Source of the DNA: Syntrophobacterales bacterium
GTDB lineage: Bacteria; Desulfobacterota; Syntrophobacteria; BM002
DNA: 5,940 nucleotides
Assembly: GCA_030613915.1 (NCBI GenBank)
Contig: JAUWKY010000165.1
Span: 1 to 5,940, forward strand
Reading direction: 5' to 3'
This document shows positions 1-4,722 of the stretch, one piece after another. The notes under the pieces are model-generated. The model saw only the letters and a program-made list of their open reading frames with translations, made no database searches and was not told the origin of the DNA. The stretch's first letter is position 1; each line of letters opens with the position of its first letter. The position numbers and the translations under genes were made by a program.

Positions 1-134
1 GTCGTCTTGCCGGCTCCGTTGGCCCCCAGGAGTGAGACAATTTGTCCCTCTTTAACTTCAAGAGACATTCCTTTCAACACCAGAATGACGTCGTTGTAAA
101 TAACCTCGATATTATTTACTTTCAGTAACGCCAT
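1..134 (-). CDS. livF: LivF-type ABC transporter ATPase, N-terminal fragment
   Basis: The start of an ABC ATPase that would hydrolyse ATP in the cytoplasm to power the LivH/LivM permease. The gene begins with ATG at 134-132 and runs off the left edge, leaving 44 complete codons (MALLKVNNIEVIYNDV...). The reading ends in the Walker A P-loop GANGAGKT at residues 37-44. The segment before it (LKGMSLEVKEGQIVSLLGANG) has the wording typical of LivF rather than LivG, which usually reads GPNGAGKT at this place. An in-frame TAG upstream and the lack of another start codon fix this ATG, yet only a weak GAG-like Shine-Dalgarno lies ahead of it. It is the last visible gene of the operon, 119 bp after the small lipoprotein gene. 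Walker B and the signature motif lie outside the window, so intactness cannot be judged. Confidence 0.93.
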   Translation of the reverse strand, partial: MALLKVNNIEVIYNDVILVLKGMSLEVKEGQIVSLLGANGAGKT

Positions 135-151
135 GTAAGAACACTCGATAT

Positions 152-189
152 AAGTGCCTAAAGTGAACTAAAGTGAGCTAAAGTGCCTA
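152..189. repeat. short tandem repeat, AAGTG-N1/2-CTA units, four copies
   Basis: Four consecutive units on the plus strand: AAGTGCCTA (152-160), AAGTGAACTA (161-170), AAGTGAGCTA (171-180), AAGTGCCTA (181-189). The outer two are identical 9-mers and the inner two are 10-mers. The array ends 18 bp upstream of the livF start codon and would lie in the leader of livF on the transcript. The rest of the 135-253 gap is AT-rich; no convincing promoter or terminator was seen in it. The array is directly visible; any function is unknown. Confidence 0.85.
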
Positions 190-253
190 AAATTTTGAAA
201 TCAGTAAATTTATCAATAGGTAATAATGGCACACTAAGCACGGGTTCAGGTTG

Positions 254-967
254 TCATAGTCTTAACTGCGGTCGAAATGTTTCCAAAAACTTCTCCACTA
301 GCTGTTTGTGGCGATCGTCTGCTTCTAGATAATCCGGGCGAAAAAGCTCTCTTGACTTCTTGCCAAAGAAGATGAAACGGGCTGCGGACAGATGGAAAAG
401 ACCGTACAGGTTGCTTCTTTCTAAAGACGCAACCTTCTGAGTGAATTCAATAGCCCGCGCTCCGTTGCTCGTTTCGTATATGATCATCGAACGTGACAGC
501 TTTTCCTGTCGTATCAGCAGCGGTCTGTACTCCTCACTTCTTGCTTCAGGTAATCCCTCCAGAAATTCCCGGATGGCTTGGCGCAAATGGCGGGGAAATC
601 GGCTGAACTGTGTTCGGTCAACTGACCCTTTGTTTTCCAGGAAGAATACCTCGGACAGACCTTCATCCCTCGGCTGCACCTCGAAGAATTGGCGATGAAT
701 AGCGCCGGGGTCCGAATGGTTCAGCTCCAGGACCTGCCGCGCCTGCCCCTCGCCGTTCACCGCCCTATAGCCATGTGCCATGGTTATACCCACCAGCTCT
801 TCCAGGGCTCGGTCATGGCTGTACTGGAGTCGTTCACTTAGCTCTGTTGCGGTCAAATGGGGCTTTAAATAGCTGCACCCACTCGCTGCTAGCAAAACAA
901 AAACAACAAGAGGAACACATGGCGCAGAGCGCCTAGCCTCCTGCGCTCTGCGTCTTTTCATCATCAT
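254..967 (-). CDS. uncharacterised small lipoprotein in the liv operon
   Basis: A 237-residue protein from ATG 967-965, whose first A is the last base of the livK TAA stop (TAATG), suggesting translational coupling. Two more in-frame ATGs follow at once, and a TTG at 973 lies 13 nt after a GGAGG, so the exact start is uncertain. It begins with a basic stretch, a hydrophobic run (VPLVVFVLLAASG) and Cys31 preceded by A-S-G, an acceptable lipobox, so an exported, lipid-anchored protein is likely. The mature part is soluble-looking, rich in Arg, Glu and Leu, with no membrane segment, and carries motifs such as LERSNLYGLFHLSAARFIFFGKKS near the C-terminus. I do not recognise the family. Its place between livK and livF suggests a role with the transporter, or a passenger gene. 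The signal-peptide n-region is encoded by repeat-like DNA (923-957). Confidence 0.8.
   Translation of the reverse strand: MMMKRRRAQEARRSAPCVPLVVFVLLAASGCSYLKPHLTATELSERLQYSHDRALEELVGITMAHGYRAVNGEGQARQVLELNHSDPGAIHRQFFEVQPRDEGLSEVFFLENKGSVDRTQFSRFPRHLRQAIREFLEGLPEARSEEYRPLLIRQEKLSRSMIIYETSNGARAIEFTQKVASLERSNLYGLFHLSAARFIFFGKKSRELFRPDYLEADDRHKQLVEKFLETFRPQLRL
923..952. repeat. perfect 10-bp inverted repeat inside lipoprotein gene start
   Basis: CGCAGAGCGC (923-932) and GCGCTCTGCG (943-952) are exact reverse complements around a 10-nt spacer. In the minus-strand mRNA the hairpin begins about 15 nt after the first ATG of the small lipoprotein gene, and its loop reads AGGAGGCTAG. The right arm is part of a 12-mer, CTGCGCTCTGCG (941-952), repeated exactly at 3497-3508 in the livM-livH gap. 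Going on to 957 the plus strand falls into loose 7-base units (CCTCCTG, CGCTCTG, CGTCTTT), so this looks like a copy of the intergenic heptamer family within coding DNA. An effect on translation is possible but not shown. Confidence 0.75.
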
Positions 968-2157
968 TACCAACCGAGAAAGCGGTCCTCCCTGGCGATG
1001 GACACTTCCTTGACCGGTACGAGCTTGCCCTGACTCATCTTGTAGATGGTAGCGGACATGGCCGGTCTGTGGTCCGTCGGCGTGTAGGTAATGGCTGGCG
1101 TAAGGTCGCCCGTGTCAAAATCCTTCAAGGTTTCTAGCGCCGCTTTCAGGCCGGGGCCGTTGAGTTGGCCGGCCTTGTCAGCCCTCTTGAGGCCTTCCCA
1201 CATTACCATCATGGCCGTCCAGCCCTGGATGTAGCGGACCGTATGGACAGCATCGGGGGAGTTCTTCTTGTTAAATTCAAGTATCGGCTTCATTCCCGCA
1301 ACGTCAGCGCCGTACATGGCGACCGGCGACATCCCGTACATTCTCTCGTTGCCGGCGTCTCCCAGGAGTTGCAGAAGGTTCTCATCGAAGCCCCAGATGT
1401 TGGAGATGAACTTGGTCGCGAGCCCTAACTTGACAGCGTCTTTTACCGTGACCGAGGCAGACGGGGTTGTGCCGCCAATCCAGGCCCAGTCAGGGTTGAA
1501 CTCCTTCATGTGGAGGAGCTGGCTTGTGGCGTCGATAGCCCTCAGCCCTACAATCTCGTCGGGTCCTACTGCAAGTCCCAACTCCTTTGCCATTGCCTTG
1601 CCAGCGGGTATGGGCGCTTTGCCGTAGGGATGGTCAGGATAGGTGAAGACCACCTTCTTGGCTGCCTGCTCTTTGACGAACTGCATGGCCAACCGGATGG
1701 CGTCGGAGTACGACGTTACTACGAAGAAATTGTAGGGGGTCTTCGCCGGGTCACAAAGGGCCGAATCGTAGGAGGCGGAGATATAGACGATCTCATCTTT
1801 CGTCACCTGCGCCTTGAGGGCGTTGGTGTCACCCGTGCCCCAGCCCTGAATTACAAAAACTTTGTCCACATCCTTGTACTGCTTATAAAGGTTGACTGCT
1901 TCGGGAATCTTGTAGGCATAGTCATTGGCAATAAGTTGAATCTTACGGCCGTTGATCCCGCCGTTTTCGTTGATGTATCGTTCGGCATCCTTGGCGCCCT
2001 GGGCGTAGTCCTTGCCCACCGCCGACGTGGGACCGGTGATATCGAAAATGCCACCGATCTTGATAACTTCTGCCTCTTTCTTGGCACAGCCCCAGAATGT
2101 CAGTCCAGCCACGAGCAACAGTATGCAGAGCCAGTGGTAAGTCTTTATCCTTTTCAT
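967..2157 (-). CDS. livK: LivK-like ABC substrate-binding lipoprotein
   Basis: A 396-residue periplasmic binding protein of the Peripla_BP_6 (leucine-binding-like) family, delivering its ligand to LivH/LivM. An N-terminal signal (MKRIKTYHWLCILLLVAGLTFWGC) ends at Cys24; the residues before it, F-W-G, are not a textbook lipobox, but the pattern suits a membrane-anchored binding lipoprotein. The mature part opens with IKIGGIFDITGPTSAVGKD (about 32-50), the usual first strand and ligand loop, then NENGGINGRKI (63-73), the family hallmark. Length is normal. The start is ATG with GGAGG six bases upstream inside a purine-rich leader. It follows livM by 150 bp and overlaps the next gene by one base. 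Ligand specificity cannot be read from the sequence; the nearby CoA ligase hints at a carboxylic acid rather than an amino acid. Confidence 0.93.
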   Translation of the reverse strand: MKRIKTYHWLCILLLVAGLTFWGCAKKEAEVIKIGGIFDITGPTSAVGKDYAQGAKDAERYINENGGINGRKIQLIANDYAYKIPEAVNLYKQYKDVDKVFVIQGWGTGDTNALKAQVTKDEIVYISASYDSALCDPAKTPYNFFVVTSYSDAIRLAMQFVKEQAAKKVVFTYPDHPYGKAPIPAGKAMAKELGLAVGPDEIVGLRAIDATSQLLHMKEFNPDWAWIGGTTPSASVTVKDAVKLGLATKFISNIWGFDENLLQLLGDAGNERMYGMSPVAMYGADVAGMKPILEFNKKNSPDAVHTVRYIQGWTAMMVMWEGLKRADKAGQLNGPGLKAALETLKDFDTGDLTPAITYTPTDHRPAMSATIYKMSQGKLVPVKEVSIAREDRFLGW

Positions 2158-2307
2158 TATCTCCCTCCCCCTCTATCTTAAAGTGTCAGTTGGGTGGCTA
2201 GCTTGAAATGGCGCCACTCTTTTTCCAATTTTGCTCCCGTGGAGGGTTTTCCTTCCCTTATCTTTCACCTCCTCTCGCAAAATTTCCAAGCAGAATATCC
2301 TCTCACA
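2158..2307 (-). other. livM-livK intergenic leader with orphan consensus SD
   Basis: This 150-bp gap is the only one in the operon without a tandem array. On the minus strand it holds AGGAGGTGA (2273-2265), fully complementary to the usual 3' end of 16S rRNA, but no ATG, GTG or TTG follows within normal distance. Near livK a purine-rich run supplies the real ribosome-binding site (GGAGG, 2168-2164). A 16-codon TTG reading frame at 2228-2178 has a GGGAG five bases ahead of it, but is too short to call. No terminator or clear promoter was seen. Confidence 0.5.
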
Positions 2308-3375
2308 TTAGTAGGAAAAAGGCCACAGTTTCCAGTAGGCGCGGATGGTGTGCCAGCGGGCAGCAAGCCCATCCGGTTCGAAAATGAGAAAAAGAATAAT
2401 CACCAGGCCGAATACCAGCTCCCTCAGAGTTCCAAAAATAGCAAAAATGTTAGGGTAGATATTACTGAGTATCTCGGTTGGAATCCGAAGGACTTCAGGT
2501 AGTAATACCATAAAGATCGTACCGAAGATACCCCCCAATACATGGCCCAAGCCGCCGATAATCACCATGGCCAAATATTGAATGGAAAGCCACATGGTGA
2601 AGTGTTCATCACTGACCACCAGGACGTAGTGAGCAAACAACCCGCCGGCCACACCCACGTAAAAGGAGCTGATGCCGAAGGCCAGGAGTCGGTATTTGAA
2701 CAGATTGACCCCCATGATTTCAGCGGAAAGATAGCGGTCGCGGACCGCCACCATGGCCCGGCCGGTCCTGGTCCGCAGGAGGTTCTTCAGGAAAACGGTT
2801 GAAACAATGGCCAGGACCAGAATTAAGTAGTAGTAGTGCAGGTCAGTGTCCAGGGTAAAACCAAAAAAACTGGGGCGGTCCACGTTCAGACCACCACTGC
2901 CGCCGGTGAGAGAAGTCCAGTTGCGCATAGCGTAGCCTATGATAAACTGGGCTGCCATGGTGGCGATGGCCAGATAGAGCCCACGCAAGCGCAGGGAAGG
3001 CACTCCGAAAATCATTCCCACTCCCGCCGTTACCAGGCCTGCGGCTGGAAGTGACAACCAGAACGGCCATCCTGCTTTCATAAAAAGAATAGCCGAAGTG
3101 TAAGCACCGACCCCCATAAATGCTCCATGTCCTAAGGAAATCTGGCCGGTGTAACCGGTGAGGAGATTGAGGCCATGAGCGCCAATGATATAGATGCCAA
3201 TCATGTTGGCCATATGCTGCACGCTGAAACCAATAATTCCGCTCAACCAAGGAGCAATAAAAGGAAGCCCTACAAAGAGAAACAGCAGAAGTCCCCCCAG
3301 CCAACACTTGAGCCAGACGGTCTGGAAGATCTTCTCGTCGTCTTGGTAGGTGCTATGAAATAAACCTGTGGGCAT
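2308..3375 (-). CDS. livM: LivM-type ABC transporter permease
   Basis: Inner-membrane permease that pairs with LivH to form the translocation path. From ATG 3375-3373 it is 355 residues (MPTGLFHSTY...); a GTG at 3387 would add four residues. I prefer the ATG because the MPTGxF-type opening resembles related proteins as I recall them; neither start has a good Shine-Dalgarno. The protein is strongly hydrophobic, with about eight to ten membrane spans. Visible family marks are GLNLLTGYTGQISLGHGAF (about residues 68-86), the cytoplasmic loop GRAMVAVRDRYLSAEIMGVN (about 205-224), which should contact the ATPases, IIGGLGHVLGGIFG (about 273-286), and the closing LIFEPDGLAARW. Length is normal for short LivM proteins and no frame break is seen. 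It lies between livH (gap with heptamer arrays) and livK. Confidence 0.93.
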   Translation of the reverse strand: MPTGLFHSTYQDDEKIFQTVWLKCWLGGLLLFLFVGLPFIAPWLSGIIGFSVQHMANMIGIYIIGAHGLNLLTGYTGQISLGHGAFMGVGAYTSAILFMKAGWPFWLSLPAAGLVTAGVGMIFGVPSLRLRGLYLAIATMAAQFIIGYAMRNWTSLTGGSGGLNVDRPSFFGFTLDTDLHYYYLILVLAIVSTVFLKNLLRTRTGRAMVAVRDRYLSAEIMGVNLFKYRLLAFGISSFYVGVAGGLFAHYVLVVSDEHFTMWLSIQYLAMVIIGGLGHVLGGIFGTIFMVLLPEVLRIPTEILSNIYPNIFAIFGTLRELVFGLVIILFLIFEPDGLAARWHTIRAYWKLWPFSY

Positions 3376-3419
3376 GGTGTCTGTCACTTAGGGTTAAGAC
3401 CGTAACGCCTAGCACTTTG

Positions 3420-3484
3420 GTAAACAGTAAGCGTTGACCGGTAAACGGTGAGACCAGTTATTCGTTATTTGTTATCCGTTTACC
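3420..3484. repeat. heptamer array in two opposed halves
   Basis: The stretch divides into nine 7-base units with a constant register: GTAAACA (3420-3426), GTAAGCG, TTGACCG, GTAAACG (3441-3447), GTGAGAC, CAGTTAT, TCGTTAT, TTGTTAT and CCGTTTA (3476-3482). The left half is of the GTAAACG type and the right half of its complement, CGTTTAC, so the array is head-to-head. Its best-matched arms, GGTAAACGG (3440-3448) and CCGTTTACC (3476-3484), form a perfect 9-bp inverted repeat with a 27-nt spacer. It sits in the 150-bp gap between livH and livM and would be transcribed with the operon. There is no T-run suited to a terminator on the minus strand. Confidence 0.75.
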
Positions 3485-3492
3485 TTCTTTTT

Positions 3493-3521
3493 CGCTCTGC
3501 GCTCTGCGCTTTGCTCTATGC
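3493..3521. repeat. heptamer array, CGCTCTG units
   Basis: Four 7-base units lie end to end on the plus strand: CGCTCTG (3493-3499), CGCTCTG (3500-3506), CGCTTTG (3507-3513) and CTCTATG (3514-3520). The array ends just before the livH stop codon at 3527. It uses a different unit and register from the array at 3420-3484. A 12-base part (3497-3508) recurs exactly at 941-952 inside the small lipoprotein gene. Confidence 0.8.
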
Positions 3522-3526
3522 GTTTT

Positions 3527-4423
3527 TCAGACTCTCTCTATTTCTACAGTCCCAAAAAGGCCGTAGGGCTTGATCATCAGAATCACCACCAAGACCACAA
3601 AGGGTGCCACCTCCTTGACCCCACCACCGAAGTAGATATCAAGGTATCCACCCATAAGGTTTTCCAGTATGCCAATGGCCAGCCCACCAATGATTGCCCC
3701 AACAATACTATCAAGGCCTCCAAGAATAACCGCCGGGAACACTTTGAGGCCGAAATCGGCCAGAGTTATGTTGATACCATTGATGTTGCCTATGAGCATG
3801 CCGCCCACGGCAGAAACCACCGCGGCAATACACCATGATATGGCGAAGATCCGTTTGACGCTAATTCCCATGGATTGCGCAACCTGCTGGTCATCTGCAG
3901 TGGCACGCATGGCAATGCCCGCCCGGGAGTACTTGAAAAACGCAGCAAAAACAGCCATAAAAAATAGGGCAAACCCAAAAGTCCAGAGGTATACTTCAGA
4001 GACTACTATACCCTGGAATCTCAGGGGTTCCTGGGGAAAGATCTGGGGAAACACTCTTATCTGGGTTCCCCAAAAAAGGGTAACGATGCTCTTGAGCACG
4101 GTAGCCAGCCCAATGGTCACCATGATTACGGTGATAAGGGGCTCCCCGATCAGCGGCCTGAGCATCAACCGCTCTACCAGCAGACCGAGAACCACGGAAA
4201 AGGCTATGGTGATGAAAAAGGCCCATACAAAAGGAATCTGCATATCTACTACCACCCAGAGACAAATGTACGCCCCCATGAGAACACACTCGCCCTGGGC
4301 GAAGTTGATTACGCTGGTGGCCTTGTATATCAGCACGAACCCCAGGGCCCCCAGGGAGTAGACGCTGCCAATGACCAAACCGGTGACTACAAGTTGACTA
4401 AAATAGAGGAATCCCGGGCTCAT
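3527..4423 (-). CDS. livH: LivH-type ABC transporter permease
   Basis: Inner-membrane permease, partner of LivM in substrate import. The chosen start is ATG 4423-4421, preceded by AAGGAG with a five-base spacer, giving 298 residues; the frame stays open to a TTG at 4450 that lacks a ribosome-binding site. Family marks seen are GLVIGSVYSLGALGFVLIYKA (15-35) followed by TSVINFAQGE (36-45), the ATPase-contact loop SRAGIAMRATADDQQVAQSMGI (166-187), VILGGLDSIVGAIIGGLAIG (232-251), and MIKPYGLFG near the end (283-291). About eight hydrophobic spans are visible and length is close to E. coli LivH. It is separated from the CoA ligase upstream by 299 bp of repeat-rich DNA and from livM downstream by about 150 bp, so coupling between these genes is loose although all share one strand. 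Confidence 0.95.
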   Translation of the reverse strand: MSPGFLYFSQLVVTGLVIGSVYSLGALGFVLIYKATSVINFAQGECVLMGAYICLWVVVDMQIPFVWAFFITIAFSVVLGLLVERLMLRPLIGEPLITVIMVTIGLATVLKSIVTLFWGTQIRVFPQIFPQEPLRFQGIVVSEVYLWTFGFALFFMAVFAAFFKYSRAGIAMRATADDQQVAQSMGISVKRIFAISWCIAAVVSAVGGMLIGNINGINITLADFGLKVFPAVILGGLDSIVGAIIGGLAIGILENLMGGYLDIYFGGGVKEVAPFVVLVVILMIKPYGLFGTVEIERV

Positions 4424-4428
4424 CAGTG

Positions 4429-4434
4429 CTCCTT
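4429..4434 (-). promoter_or_regulatory. ribosome-binding site of livH
   Basis: AAGGAG on the minus strand, five bases before the ATG at 4423. It decides the livH start against the longer TTG-initiated frame at 4450, which would add nine residues absent from typical LivH proteins. Confidence 0.85.
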
Positions 4435-4456
4435 GAACCGCAATGCGCAAAGCGTC

Positions 4457-4576
4457 AATTCGTTGATTAGGGAATTAGAAAATTAGTTGATCAGTCAATT
4501 AGTAAACTTGTCGATTGTTCGATTCGTTAATTCGTTAATGAGAAAATTAGAAAATTAGAAAATTCGTTGAAATCGA
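4457..4576. repeat. degenerate 8-bp tandem array, about 15 units
   Basis: AT-rich DNA upstream of livH that keeps a strict 8-base register without insertions for 120 bp. Examples of units: AATTCGTT (4457-4464), AATTAGAA (4473-4480), AATTAGTT (4481-4488), AATTAGTA (4497-4504), GATTCGTT (4521-4528), AATTCGTT (4529-4536), AATTAGAA (4545-4552 and 4553-4560), AATTCGTT (4561-4568). Other units diverge (for example GATCAGTC, AACTTGTC). The common pattern is RATTNGNN. The array ends about 34 bp before the livH ATG and would form a U-rich, weakly structured leader. Stop codons occur in most frames, so it is non-coding. Confidence 0.82.
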
Positions 4577-4582
4577 AAAATC

Positions 4583-4645
4583 GCAGCTACCCTTCGACAG
4601 ACTCCCCGGGACTACACCCGGGACAAGCAGGTTGGGGAAAGCCGC
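4583..4645. repeat. nested inverted-repeat element
   Basis: The core has CCCGGG at 4605-4610 and again at 4617-4622, giving a 6-bp stem with a 6-nt loop. An outer pair, 4583-4588 with 4640-4645, gives six pairs in the minus-strand RNA, one of them G-U. The outer flanks on the minus strand (GGGAGCGGCTTTC and AGCTGCGATTTTTCG) resemble the two halves of a common REP-like element; the core resembles another dispersed repeat beginning CCTTCGACAG. The two stems are visible; assignment to repeat families rests on memory and is uncertain. Confidence 0.5.
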
Positions 4646-4680
4646 TCCCACAGGAAAATCTCCGTTTCTTGTTTTTTGAA

Positions 4681-4711
4681 ATCCGCAATCCGCAATCCGA
4701 AATCCGCAATC
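4681..4711. repeat. heptamer array, ATCCGCA units
   Basis: Four 7-base units and a partial fifth: ATCCGCA (4681-4687), ATCCGCA (4688-4694), ATCCGAA (4695-4701), ATCCGCA (4702-4708), ATC (4709-4711). It begins 11 bp after the stop codon of the CoA ligase. Translated on the minus strand, this array yields the DCGFRIADCGF peptide often seen in spurious gene calls. Confidence 0.88.
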
Positions 4712-4722
4712 TTCCCTATGCC

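Noticed and set aside
188..216. Possible promoter ahead of livF (TTGATA, 17-nt spacer)
   Set aside because: The matching -10 hexamer would be ATTTTA, a poor fit; livF is more simply read from the operon transcript.
1510..2181. Plus-strand open frame of 223 codons antisense to livK
   Set aside because: Fully explained by the conserved livK coding strand; no recognisable protein and no ribosome-binding site noted.
2178..2228. 16-codon TTG leader frame (MEKEWRHFKLATQLTL) before livK
   Set aside because: It has a GGGAG at five bases, but is very short with a non-ATG start and no regulatory codon run; chance is likely.
3669..4361. Plus-strand open frame of 230 codons antisense to livH
   Set aside because: It is the mirror of a clearly recognised permease gene; its product is low-complexity (Met/Pro/Thr/Arg rich) with no domain.
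4424..4450. TTG-initiated extension of livH
   Set aside because: No ribosome-binding site there, while the ATG at 4423 has AAGGAG at five bases and gives the usual LivH N-terminus.
4605..4622. CCCGGG hairpin as an intrinsic terminator after the ligase
   Set aside because: Short stem and no following T-run on the minus strand; the operon appears to continue into livH.
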